Of a DNA stretch of 64,000 bases, positions 41,059 through 49,653 are shown piece by piece. The notes beneath the pieces are model-generated. The model had not been told where the DNA came from, searched no databases, and saw only the letters and a list, made by a program, of their open reading frames with translations. A program made the translations under genes and the position numbers. The stretch is from NCBI RefSeq assembly GCF_013044505.1, contig NZ_JABERD010000020.1:1-64000 (forward strand), read 5' to 3'. The stretch is from Streptomyces sp. S3(2020). Lineage in GTDB: Bacteria; Actinomycetota; Actinomycetes; Streptomycetales; Streptomycetaceae. Position 1 is the stretch's first letter. The number at the start of each line of letters is the position of its first letter.

Positions 41059-42411
41059 ATGACCAACGTTCGGCTCCCTCTGCGCGCACTCGTCCCGTTC
41101 GCCGCCGGCTCGGTCGGCATGGGCATCTGGGTCACCGTGCCGGGCATCTTCCTGCTGTACTTCCTCACCGACGTGCTGGCCGTCCCGCCGTACACGGCCG
41201 GTCTCGCGCTGCTGCTGCCGAACGTCGCCGACATCGTGACGCACCCGTGGGTGGGCCGGATCTCCGATGCCGGCCTGGCCGCCGGCGGACACCGTCGGCC
41301 ACTGATGCTGGCCGGCTGCGTCGTGGTGCTCGCCTTCGTGGCCCTGTTCGCCGTGCCGTCGGACCTGCACGGGACGAGTGCCGCGATATGGGTCGCGGTG
41401 GCGCTGGTCGCCGGCAACCTGCTCTACTCGTGCTACCAGGTCTCCTACCTCGCCACACCGGCCGACCTGGGCATCGGCTACCACGAGCGGACCCGTCTCA
41501 TGGGCTACCGCAGCGTCGTGATCATCGTGAGCGTCCTGCTCGCCGGTGTGGCCGCGCCGCTGGTCGCCGGGGACGATCCGGGCGTCGGCGACTACACGAG
41601 AATGGCCCTGCTGCTCGGCGTGGTCATGCTCGCGGCGATGCTGGTCGGCATCAACGGCGTCGCCCGCCTCAACCGGGCCGCGCCGGGGACTCCGGCCGAA
41701 CCGGGGCACCGGGGCGGGCTGCTGGTGGCGCTGCGCGACCGGCAGTTCCGTGCGCTGACCGCGTCCTATCTGACCGTCGCGATCGCGATGAACCTCGTAC
41801 TGGCCGCCATGCCGTACTTCGCCGAGTACGAGCTCGGCCGCGCCTCCCTCACGACCGTGCTCATCGCGGCGTTCATGGCGCCGGCGGTCCTGACCACACC
41901 CCTGTGGGTACTGGTGGCCCGGCGTCTCGGCAAGCAACGCAGCCTGCTCGGCGCTCAGGCGGCGTTCGTGGCCGGCTCGCTGGTGCTGGCCCTGGGGGCC
42001 GCGGCGGGCCTGCCCCTGCTGATCGCAGCCGTGGCCGTGCTGGGCGTGGCGTTCGCCGCGATGCAACTGATGCCGCTGTCGATGGTGCCCGACGTCATCG
42101 CCGCCGCCGGGCCGGCCGGTACCGCCAACGCGGGCAGCTACACCGGCCTGTGGACCGCCGCCGAGGCCACCGGCGGCGCACTGGGGCCGTACATCTACTC
42201 GGCCTGCCTGGCCGCGGGCGGATTCGTGGCCAGTACCGCAGGCGAACACACCACACAGTCCTCCGGCGCGCTGGCGGCCGTTCGCTACGGCTTCACCTTG
42301 GTGCCGGCCGCGCTCATGACGATCGCCATCGTGTTGCAGCGCCGGTACACCTTGGACAAGAACGCCCACACCGCGCCGCCTGCCGTCGCCCAGGAGAAGG
42401 CAGTGGGATGA
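41059..42411 (+). CDS. GPH-type MFS symporter
   Basis: This 450-residue 12-helix transporter of the glycoside-pentoside-hexuronide (MelB-like) branch of MFS has the N-terminal LVPFAAGSVGMGIW, the cytoplasmic acidic motif HPWVGRISDAG and the loop GIGYHERTRLMGYRSVV. GPH members are cation symporters for sugars or related polar compounds, but bacterial clusters also use them to move other products. GGAAGG lies before ATG 41059. It follows the aminotransferase by 52 bp in the same direction. Confidence 0.82.
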   Translation: MTNVRLPLRALVPFAAGSVGMGIWVTVPGIFLLYFLTDVLAVPPYTAGLALLLPNVADIVTHPWVGRISDAGLAAGGHRRPLMLAGCVVVLAFVALFAVPSDLHGTSAAIWVAVALVAGNLLYSCYQVSYLATPADLGIGYHERTRLMGYRSVVIIVSVLLAGVAAPLVAGDDPGVGDYTRMALLLGVVMLAAMLVGINGVARLNRAAPGTPAEPGHRGGLLVALRDRQFRALTASYLTVAIAMNLVLAAMPYFAEYELGRASLTTVLIAAFMAPAVLTTPLWVLVARRLGKQRSLLGAQAAFVAGSLVLALGAAAGLPLLIAAVAVLGVAFAAMQLMPLSMVPDVIAAAGPAGTANAGSYTGLWTAAEATGGALGPYIYSACLAAGGFVASTAGEHTTQSSGALAAVRYGFTLVPAALMTIAIVLQRRYTLDKNAHTAPPAVAQEKAVG

Positions 42412-42661
42412 AGTAGCAGAAGGTGCGGTGCTTGCGCGGGTGGCGGCGTTGCCGAACGTGATCCGGCGCGCGGCCTGGCTCTCGCAGATACCTGTATCGG
42501 CTTCTTCCGCAGGCTGGTTCGACGTGCTTGACGACAACGGAACTGACGGTGAATCGACCCCGGGAGGGAGCCGAATTCCTGTTCAGTGCCCGTCAAGTGA
42601 CCGGTTTTACGCTGAGCCGCGATCACCACCGAGAGCACCGGATATCGAAGGGCATATATCG
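42412..42661. other. Intergenic region before exported hydrolase
   Basis: No gene is visible in these 250 bases. A GAAGGG ribosome site stands nine bases before ATG 42662. A TTGACG at about 42528 could be a -35 element, but no convincing -10 follows at normal spacing. Confidence 0.4.
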
Positions 42662-43465
42662 ATGACGACAACTCGCCGGGGGCTGTTGGCCGGCTCCGCC
42701 GCCGTCGTGGTGGGTGCCGCACTCGACGCGCCCGCTGCACAGGCACACACCGGAAGCGGCAGTGGCAGCGGCCGGAAGCCCACCGTGGTACTCGTGCACG
42801 GCGCGTTCGCCGACGCCTCCGGCTGGAACGGGGTCGCCTCCCGGCTCATCCGCGACGGCTATCCGGTCATCGCGCCGCCCAACCCGCTGCGCGGCGTGGC
42901 CTCCGACTCCGCCTATCTGGCAAGCATCCTCGCGACCCTCAGCGGCCCGCTCGTCCTCGTCGCGCACTCCTACGGCGGGATCGTCGTCACGAACGCCGCG
43001 ACCGGCAACCCGAATGTGAAGGCGCTGGTCTACGTCAACGCGTTCGTGCCCGATCAAGGCGAGACACTTCTCGGCCTGCAGACGAAATACCCGGGAAGCA
43101 GGCTCAGCGAGGCGGCGCTGGATTTCCGTCCCTACGGAGAGGGCCTCGTCGACGGATACATCAAGAAGGAGTTCTTCCACGACGTGTTCGCCGGGGACCT
43201 GCCGAGGACGACCACCGAACTGATGTGGGCCGGCCAGCGGCCGGCGGACGTGCGCGCCCTCGGGGAGCCGTCCGGCGCCCCGGCCTGGAAGACCGTTCCC
43301 TCCTGGTACCTCGTGGGCCGCGACGACCAGGTGCTGCCCCCGGCGGCCCAGCGGTTCATGGCGCGCCGGGCCGGCGCCCACACCTTCGAGGCCGACACCT
43401 CGCACGTCGCGATGATCGCGCGGCCCGCCGCGACGGCCGCCCTCGTCAAGCGCGCCGCGCGCTGA
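42662..43465 (+). CDS. Exported alpha/beta hydrolase
   Basis: This is a 267-residue alpha/beta hydrolase with an N-terminal export signal (TTTRRGLLAGSAAVVVGAAL, Tat-like RR, cleavage near AQA). It carries VVLVHGAFADASGW, nucleophile Ser in VAHSYGG, and the late His in DTSHVAMIA. It is a paralogue of the cytoplasmic hydrolase at 32.8-33.5 kb, sharing the PNPLRG and VYxxAFVP motifs. The two paralogues flank the saturase-SARP block, one inside the cell and one outside. It is followed within 18 bp by the MMPL transporter gene. Confidence 0.85.
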   Translation: MTTTRRGLLAGSAAVVVGAALDAPAAQAHTGSGSGSGRKPTVVLVHGAFADASGWNGVASRLIRDGYPVIAPPNPLRGVASDSAYLASILATLSGPLVLVAHSYGGIVVTNAATGNPNVKALVYVNAFVPDQGETLLGLQTKYPGSRLSEAALDFRPYGEGLVDGYIKKEFFHDVFAGDLPRTTTELMWAGQRPADVRALGEPSGAPAWKTVPSWYLVGRDDQVLPPAAQRFMARRAGAHTFEADTSHVAMIARPAATAALVKRAAR

Positions 43466-43483
43466 CACCAGGAGGGGGCGGCC

Positions 43484-45676
43484 ATGTCGATGTTCGAGAG
43501 GCTGGGGCGGACGATGGTCCGCCGACGGTGGTGGGTGATCGGTCTTGCCGTGGCCTTCCTGGCACTCGGCGGCATCTGGGGCACCAAGGTCTTCGGCTCG
43601 CTGACCACCGGGGGGTTCGACGACCCGGCAGGCCAGAGCTCGCGCGCGGTCGCCCGTGCCGAGGCGACGCTGGGCCGGACCGGCAACGACGTGGTGGTCC
43701 TGTACACCAGCCCCGATACGACAGTTGACGACCCGGCATTCCAGCGAGCCGTCACGCAGACGCTCCGAGCGCTCCCGTCCGACGTGGTGACCCGGACCGT
43801 CACCCATTGGAGCACCGGCAGCCCGGCCCTGGTCAGCCACGACCGGCACGCCACCTACGCGGTGCTGACCCTGGCCGGTGACGACGAGGCGCAGCGCGGC
43901 GAAGCGCTGGACGGGATCGAGGACGAACTGGCCGCGCCCGGCCTGCGGACGCAGGTCGGCGGCGTCACCACGGTCGACCGTGACATCCGCGAGCGGGTCG
44001 CGTCGGACATCGCCTTCGCCGAGACGATCTCCGTACCGGTGCTGCTCGTGCTCCTGGTCGTCGTCTTCGGCAGCGTGGCCACGGCGAGCCTGCCGCTCGC
44101 GCTCGGCGCCCTGGCCATCCTCGGAGCGTTCACCGCCCTGCGCGTGATGACCTATCTGACCGACGTCTCGGTCTTCTCGGTCAACGTGGTGACGATTCTC
44201 GGACTGGGCCTGGCGATCGACTACGGCCTGTTCATGGTCGGCCGGTTCCGCGAGGAGATCGCCCGCGGGTTCGGGGTCGAGGACGCCGTAGCCCGCACGA
44301 TGGCCACCGCCGGCCGTACCGTCGCGGTCTCCGGTGTCACCGTCGCCGTCTCGTTGGCCGGACTGCTGATCTTCCCGATGACCTTCCTCCGCTCGATGGG
44401 CCTCGGCGGGCTGTCGGCGGTCGTGGTGGCGATGGTGGCGGCACTGACGGTGCTGCCCGCGCTGCTCGCCGTCCTCGGCCCACGGGTCGAGGCACTCTCG
44501 GTGCGGCGGCTGTTCCGCCGCCCGCCGTCGGCGCTCCCGCGGGACGAGGTCGCGCACGGCTTCTGGTACCGCCTCGCGCACAGCATCATGCGGCGCCCGA
44601 TCGTGTACGCGACCGGGGTGGTCACGGTCCTGTTGCTGGCCGCCGCGCCGTTCCTGCGCGTCGAGTTCGGCGGTATCGACCCGAGGGTGCTGCCGGCGAG
44701 CACCGAGAGCCGGGTGGTGTCGGAAACCGTCGACCGGGACTTCGTCCGCAACAGCCAGGTGCCCGTCGAGGCGATCGTGACCTCGTCGGACCGGACCGGT
44801 CTGGAGCGCTACGTCGCCACCGTCCAGACCGTCGACGGGGTGTCCGGAGCCGAGGTCACGGGTCGGTCCGGCGAGGTCGCCCGGGTCACGATCACCTACG
44901 AGGGCGACCCCATATCGCCCGAGTCACGGGATCTCGTGAGCCGGATACGGGCCGTACCGGCACCTCCGGGCGGTGAGACGCTGGTGGGCGGCGAGACAGC
45001 TCAGCTGGCCGACCAACTCGACGCCGTGGGCCATCTGTTGCCCTGGATGGCGCTGGTCATCGGCGGCGCGAGCTTCGTCCTGCTGTTCCTCGCCTTCGGC
45101 TCCGTCGTGCTGCCGGTCAAAGCGATCGTGATGAACGTCCTGTCGCTCGGCGCCTCGTTCGGAGCACTGGTCCTGATCTTCCAGGACGGCCATCTGTCCG
45201 GCCTGTTGGACTTCACCTCCACCGGGACGCTGGAGGCGACCCAGCCGATCCTGGTCCTCGCGGTCGTGTTCGGGCTGTCGATGGACTACGAGGTCTTCCT
45301 GATGTCCCGGATCCGCGAGGAGTACGACCGGACCGGCGACAACACCGCGGCGGTAGCGGTCGGCCTGCAGCGCAGCGGGCGGATCATCACCAGCGCCGCG
45401 GTGCTCATCCTGGTCGTGATCGGGCTGTTCTCCATCTCCGGCATCACGTTCATCAAGCTGATCGGGGTGGCGATGCTCATCGCCGTCCTGGTGGACGCGA
45501 CAGTCGTCCGCGCGCTGCTGGTACCGGCCACGATGCGCCTGCTCGGCAACGCGAACTGGTGGGCACCGGGACCCCTTCGGCGCTTCTACGCCCGCCACGG
45601 CCTCCGGGAAGGCGACGACCCGCCCCCCTCCACACCCGATCCCCGTTCCGCACCGGCCCGTACGCCGTCCAACTGA
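43484..45676 (+). CDS. MMPL-family RND transporter
   Basis: This 730-residue MMPL exporter (PF03176) has two copies of an RND half, each with a porter domain and six helices. The proton-relay region LGLGLAIDYGLFMVGRFREE in the first half is mirrored by VFGLSMDYEVFLMSRIREEY in the second. Actinobacterial MMPL proteins export lipids, lipopeptides and other hydrophobic products. A strong AGGAGG precedes ATG 43484. It lies between an exported hydrolase and an MFS exporter, consistent with secretion of a hydrophobic product. Confidence 0.9.
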   Translation: MSMFERLGRTMVRRRWWVIGLAVAFLALGGIWGTKVFGSLTTGGFDDPAGQSSRAVARAEATLGRTGNDVVVLYTSPDTTVDDPAFQRAVTQTLRALPSDVVTRTVTHWSTGSPALVSHDRHATYAVLTLAGDDEAQRGEALDGIEDELAAPGLRTQVGGVTTVDRDIRERVASDIAFAETISVPVLLVLLVVVFGSVATASLPLALGALAILGAFTALRVMTYLTDVSVFSVNVVTILGLGLAIDYGLFMVGRFREEIARGFGVEDAVARTMATAGRTVAVSGVTVAVSLAGLLIFPMTFLRSMGLGGLSAVVVAMVAALTVLPALLAVLGPRVEALSVRRLFRRPPSALPRDEVAHGFWYRLAHSIMRRPIVYATGVVTVLLLAAAPFLRVEFGGIDPRVLPASTESRVVSETVDRDFVRNSQVPVEAIVTSSDRTGLERYVATVQTVDGVSGAEVTGRSGEVARVTITYEGDPISPESRDLVSRIRAVPAPPGGETLVGGETAQLADQLDAVGHLLPWMALVIGGASFVLLFLAFGSVVLPVKAIVMNVLSLGASFGALVLIFQDGHLSGLLDFTSTGTLEATQPILVLAVVFGLSMDYEVFLMSRIREEYDRTGDNTAAVAVGLQRSGRIITSAAVLILVVIGLFSISGITFIKLIGVAMLIAVLVDATVVRALLVPATMRLLGNANWWAPGPLRRFYARHGLREGDDPPPSTPDPRSAPARTPSN

Positions 45677-45699
45677 CCCTTGCCACAGAGGACTTGACG

Positions 45700-46941
45700 A
45701 TGCATCAGCGCGCGTACGACGGCCAGTGCACCGCGGAGGAACAGCGGCACACCAACGCGAAGTCACCCATCAGGAACCCCAAACTGACCTTGTTCGCACT
45801 GGCGTTGGGCACCTTCGCGATCGGCGCCGGCGAGTTCGGCAGCAACGGCATCATCCAGCTGTTCGCGTCCGACCTGGGCGTGTCCGTTCCGGTCGCCACC
45901 TACGCGATCACCGCATACGCGTTCGGGGTGATGATCGGCTCCCCGGCCATCACCCTGCTCGCCGCCCGCATCAACCGGCGCACGCTGCTGCTCGGCCTGA
46001 TCGGGCTGTTCCTCGTCGGCAACGCCCTCTCCGCCCTGGCGCCGAACATCGTGCTGTTCGTCGTCTTCCGGTTCGTCACGGGCAGCGTGCAGGGTGCCTT
46101 CTTCGGCGCCGGGGCCGTCGTCGCCGCGTACGTGTACGGGCCGGGCAAGGGCGGCAAGGCGTTCGCCACCGTGATGGGAGGACTCACCCTCGCCACCATC
46201 GCAGGGTCGCCGCTCGGCACCTTCGTCGGCCAGCACGCCGGCTGGCGCGTCATGTACGGGACCGTGGTCGCCGTCGGCCTGCTCGCCGGAGCCGCCCTGG
46301 TGGCCTGGCTGCCGCGCACCGACGACCTGCGCGGCAGCTCCCTCACCGGCGAACTGGGCGCTCTGCGGCGGCGGGGCGTCTGGCTGATGGTCACCGTCGC
46401 GGCGCTCGGCATCTCCAGCATCTTCGCCGTCTACACGTTCATCGGTCCGTTCGTCACCGACGCGGCGCTGCGGGACGCCTCGCTCATCCCGGTCGCGCTC
46501 GCCGTCTTCGGCCTGGGCATGGCGGTCGGCAACCACATCGGCGGACGTGTCGCCGACCGGTACGACAACCGCGGTCTGACCTGGGGCTACGGCGGTGTTC
46601 TGGCGTTCCTGGTGCTGATCGGTGTGGCGGGCGACAACCTGGTCATCCTGCTGCCCTGCCTGTTCGGCGTCGGCGCGACCATGATGTTCGCGATCCCCAC
46701 CATCCAGGTCCGCTTGACCGCGTTCGCACCGGACGCCCCGACCCTGATGGGAACACTCAACCTGGCCGCCCTCAACCTGGCCAACTGCCTCGGCGCGATC
46801 GGCGGCGCCGTCGCCCTCGACGCCGGCTGGGGGACCCTGTCCACCGTCTGGGCCGGCTTCGCCCTCACCACCGCCGGTCTGCTCCTGTACGTCATGACCG
46901 TCGCCCGGGTGAAGCCGGCGCCCCTTCTGGTCCGCTCCTGA
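45700..46941 (+). CDS. MFS efflux transporter (DHA1-like)
   Basis: This 413-residue, 12-helix major facilitator of the drug:proton antiporter DHA1/AraJ-like group has a helix-1 motif LGTFAIGAGEFGSNGIIQLF, loop ARINRRTLLLGLIGL and FRFVTGSVQGAFFGAGA. ATG 45700 is chosen for the AGAGGA seven bases upstream; the preceding frame runs back through the MMPL gene without a family match. It is the last gene of the rightward block and probably exports the product or an intermediate. Confidence 0.87.
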   Translation: MHQRAYDGQCTAEEQRHTNAKSPIRNPKLTLFALALGTFAIGAGEFGSNGIIQLFASDLGVSVPVATYAITAYAFGVMIGSPAITLLAARINRRTLLLGLIGLFLVGNALSALAPNIVLFVVFRFVTGSVQGAFFGAGAVVAAYVYGPGKGGKAFATVMGGLTLATIAGSPLGTFVGQHAGWRVMYGTVVAVGLLAGAALVAWLPRTDDLRGSSLTGELGALRRRGVWLMVTVAALGISSIFAVYTFIGPFVTDAALRDASLIPVALAVFGLGMAVGNHIGGRVADRYDNRGLTWGYGGVLAFLVLIGVAGDNLVILLPCLFGVGATMMFAIPTIQVRLTAFAPDAPTLMGTLNLAALNLANCLGAIGGAVALDAGWGTLSTVWAGFALTTAGLLLYVMTVARVKPAPLLVRS

Positions 46942-47239
46942 ACGGTCACGAACCCCGGGTGCCCGACTCGGCAAGCAGACCGCGTTGCCCGGACGGCCAA
47001 AGGCATCCTGACGTTCCCGACGGTCACCAAGTCGCGTGGCCCGACGGGGAGGGCCGCTGCCACTGGGAAGGACAGGCCGAGGAGAGGCATCGGGAGTCAC
47101 AGCCTCAGCTGTGGCTGCCACCCGGGGGAGCACCCTGTCGGGATCTGGACGACCGAGCTCTGATCGTTGTCGCCGCTGGATGCAATGATCACCGTTGCCG
47201 GCGTGAGCACGCCGGTTCCACGACTCGGGGAAGGCCCAT
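46942..47239. other. Intergenic region with two small hairpins
   Basis: No gene is recognised. CACAGC (47098-47103) and GCTGTG (47108-47113) form a short hairpin. CCGGCGT (47198-47204) and ACGCCGG (47209-47215) form another with a 4-base loop, 24 bases before the next ATG. The second could occlude the following ribosome site or be an operator. Confidence 0.4.
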
Positions 47240-47851
47240 ATGGACACGTGGCAGGAGCTTTCAGAGCTGGTGGAGGAGCGGCTGGAGGCCGTCTCGCCCG
47301 GGGAACGCGGCGTGTTCGCTGCCGGTGTCGCGGAACGGCTCATGAGCCGGCACGAGGAACTCCCCACGGACGAGCAGGCGCCGTTCACCGTGGGCCTTCG
47401 GCCCCTGTTGGACTCCGTGTGGGAGGGCGTTCTCGGTGACTCGACGGCCTTCTCGACGGTGAAGCGCGGTATCGCCGAGTACATGCTCAGCGAGTACTGC
47501 CACAACGACGGCCAGGACGGACCCGATGACGCGGACGAGTCTGCGGCGGCGGCGACGTTGTATGCCGCGCACGCCTATCTGTTCGGCTGCCACGACTTCG
47601 CCGGCTGGACCAGTCGCCGGGCAGTGGAGGCCGTCGACCAACACCTTGAGTTCCTGGCCGAGCAGGAAGAAGACGAGCTCGTCCCTGATGTGGACGAAGC
47701 GTTGACCTCTGAGTTGCAGCGGCAACTGCGGGACCTCGACCTCATCGCGAACTACGCGAAAGATCTTCGCCGTTCCAGCCTGGGACTGCCCATCGACACC
47801 TCGATCCGACTGCGCGTGGAACTTCGAGTTCCCCTCTCCAGCAGGGCATGA
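47240..47851 (+). CDS. Hypothetical helical protein, possibly DUF416-like
   Basis: This 203-residue acidic, mostly helical protein has no signal peptide. The segment ATLYAAHAYLFGCHDFAGWT followed by SRRAVEAVDQ resembles the core of DUF416-type proteins, but the match is from memory and weak. It converges with a HEAT-repeat gene 30 bp away. Function unknown. Confidence 0.65.
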   Translation: MDTWQELSELVEERLEAVSPGERGVFAAGVAERLMSRHEELPTDEQAPFTVGLRPLLDSVWEGVLGDSTAFSTVKRGIAEYMLSEYCHNDGQDGPDDADESAAAATLYAAHAYLFGCHDFAGWTSRRAVEAVDQHLEFLAEQEEDELVPDVDEALTSELQRQLRDLDLIANYAKDLRRSSLGLPIDTSIRLRVELRVPLSSRA

Positions 47852-47881
47852 CTGTCCGAGACCGGAAACCCCTTGCGCTTG

Positions 47882-49378
47882 TCAGTTGTCGGCGCGGTGG
47901 TCCAGGGCCCGCAGCGTGTCGGCTGCCGCCTTGCGTACGGATTCGAATGGGTCCGATCCCAGGGCGGTGAGCCGATCACGCAGCCGCCCCTGGCCCGGGG
48001 GGAATGTGCCCGTCTCCTCCAGCCAGTGCGTGATTCCCTCCGCGGCGGCCTGGCGCACCAACGCATCCGCGTCGTCCAAGTGCCGTACGAAGAGCGGCAG
48101 ATCGTGCGGGGTGCCGGCGTCTGTCGCGTTGTGCGGGTCAAGCAGGGACAGAACGGCGGCCCGGACAAGGGGAGAGGTCGTGCGGTCCGCCAGCTTCCGC
48201 AGATCGGGCAGGGCTTCCACCAGGCCCGCGAGGACCCTTTCTGCCACCCCGACGAGAGTGGCGTTGACGCCGAGACGGGCCACCACAGCCCGGGCGACGG
48301 CCGCCCGCTCCCACGGCCGGAACCCCGTGTCCGCCATGGCGTCCAGGCCGCGCAGCGCTCCCTCGGACACCGCGGGCGAGGCATGCTCCAGCAGGGGCAA
48401 CAGCAGCCACACGGCGTCCCATCTGCCCATATCGCCGTAGGCCGTAGCAGCCGCCGCGAGTGTGCGAGCGGTGGTTTCCGGGTCGGTGAGACGAGCCCGC
48501 AGGAGCCTGGTGGCGACCCTGCCGCCGACGGACCCCAGCGCAGTGGCGGCCGACGGCCCCGCCCGCTCGTCGCTCAGCCAGCGCGAGGCCGGCCCCAGCA
48601 GCCGTTCGTCACCCGATCGCCCGAGCAGAAACAGCAGTTGTACCGCCACCTCGGCGTCCCGCTCCACCTCCAGGGCAGCGAACAGCGAGTCCTTCGTCTG
48701 CGGGCGGTCCACGCGCGCCAGTCGGAACACCACGGCGCAGCGCACCTCGGTAGCAGGGCCGCCCGTCAGATCTCTCAGTAGCGATGGCATCAGCCGGTCG
48801 ACGTGCTGGTCCGGCAGCATCAACAGAGCGTGCACGCGGGCCGCGTCCTCGCCCCACTGGGCCGTACGGACCAGCTCCGCCTCGACGCGTGGGTCCTTCT
48901 CGAACAAGAAGACCATGGCCCGTGCCCGACCCCAGACGCCGTATGCCGGATCACCCAGCAGCCGGACGAGCGCGGGAACATCACCGGGCACGCCCAGTTC
49001 CCGCAGCGCATCCAGGGCGTTGATCCGCAGGCGATGGTCCGGATCACCGAGCAGTCTCCCGTAGGCGTCCACGATCTCGCGATCGCGCAGCCCGAGCCGG
49101 GCGGACGCCAAAGAGGCCTGTCTGCGCACCCACGGATCGTCGTCGTCCATCAGCGCGGGCAGGGCCTTCGCCCCGGCCGCGGAGACCCCCAGCCTGCCCA
49201 GGCCCACCGCCGCGCCCTCCCGCACCTCGGGCGCGCGGTCGCCGGCCGCCCGGACGAGCACCGCGGCGTGCTCGCCGTCCCCGAGTTTGCCGAGGCCCTT
49301 GGCCGCTGCTGCCCGTCGCCAGGTGTCGCCTGTCTCCAGTTCCCTGAGGAAGAAGGCGATCTGATGGTCTGTCGTCAT
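47882..49378 (-). CDS. HEAT-repeat protein
   Basis: This 498-residue protein consists of HEAT/armadillo-like repeats of about 30 residues (e.g. LVRAAGDRAPEVREGAAVGL, ALPALMDDDDPWVRRQASLA). Repeats at the start and end are clearer than in the middle. It has no catalytic motif, signal or membrane helix and should be a cytoplasmic protein-binding scaffold. A palindrome lies ~50 bp upstream. It has no obvious functional link with the catabolic operon on the same strand. Confidence 0.85.
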   Translation of the reverse strand: MTTDHQIAFFLRELETGDTWRRAAAAKGLGKLGDGEHAAVLVRAAGDRAPEVREGAAVGLGRLGVSAAGAKALPALMDDDDPWVRRQASLASARLGLRDREIVDAYGRLLGDPDHRLRINALDALRELGVPGDVPALVRLLGDPAYGVWGRARAMVFLFEKDPRVEAELVRTAQWGEDAARVHALLMLPDQHVDRLMPSLLRDLTGGPATEVRCAVVFRLARVDRPQTKDSLFAALEVERDAEVAVQLLFLLGRSGDERLLGPASRWLSDERAGPSAATALGSVGGRVATRLLRARLTDPETTARTLAAAATAYGDMGRWDAVWLLLPLLEHASPAVSEGALRGLDAMADTGFRPWERAAVARAVVARLGVNATLVGVAERVLAGLVEALPDLRKLADRTTSPLVRAAVLSLLDPHNATDAGTPHDLPLFVRHLDDADALVRQAAAEGITHWLEETGTFPPGQGRLRDRLTALGSDPFESVRKAAADTLRALDHRADN

Positions 49379-49426
49379 GTGCACCCCGGGGAGTAAGACT
49401 GCCGAACCGACGGGAGGTTGCGCAGA

Positions 49427-49442
49427 CGGACACCTGTGTCCG
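49427..49442. promoter_or_regulatory. Palindrome upstream of HEAT-repeat gene
   Basis: CGGACAC-CT-GTGTCCG is a perfect 7-bp inverted repeat with a 2-base centre, too tight for a stable terminator loop, so an operator is more likely. It lies 49 bp upstream of the HEAT-repeat start and downstream of the catabolic operon. Confidence 0.45.
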
Positions 49443-49557
49443 GTCGATGTGTCGGGTCGAACGGGGCGTCGCGGGCTTCCGCAACTTGCGGATCCGAGGC
49501 AGGTCCGCCGTCGAGGCGGCTTCAAGGAGTTGCTTGCTGCGCCAGCCGCTCCGCCGT

Positions 49558-49653
49558 CTACTCCAGGGGCTCCCGGCCCAGGTCGGCCCAGAGGCGGGTG
49601 TACTCGGCCGCGGTACCGGGCTTGACCAGGTACTCGCGTTCTTCCACGATCAC
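49558..49653 (-). pseudogene. Truncated NIPSNAP-family ORF
   Basis: This 31-codon frame starts at GTG 49653, overlapping the hydroxylase stop (GTGA). It reads VEEREYLVKPGTAAEYTRLW then ADLGREPLE, the beginning of a NIPSNAP-family (PF07978) protein, normally ~105 residues. A TAG ends it before the second half of the ferredoxin-like fold. It is either a nonsense or deletion remnant, or a short translated relic that still ends the operon. Confidence 0.6.

Noticed and set aside
36634-46941. Classical polyketide or peptide antibiotic cluster under the SARP gene
   Set aside because: No ketosynthase, acyl carrier protein, adenylation or terpene cyclase gene is present in the block.
47098-47215. Riboswitch before the DUF416-like gene
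   Set aside because: Only two short isolated hairpins are seen, with no conserved core of any riboswitch class I know.
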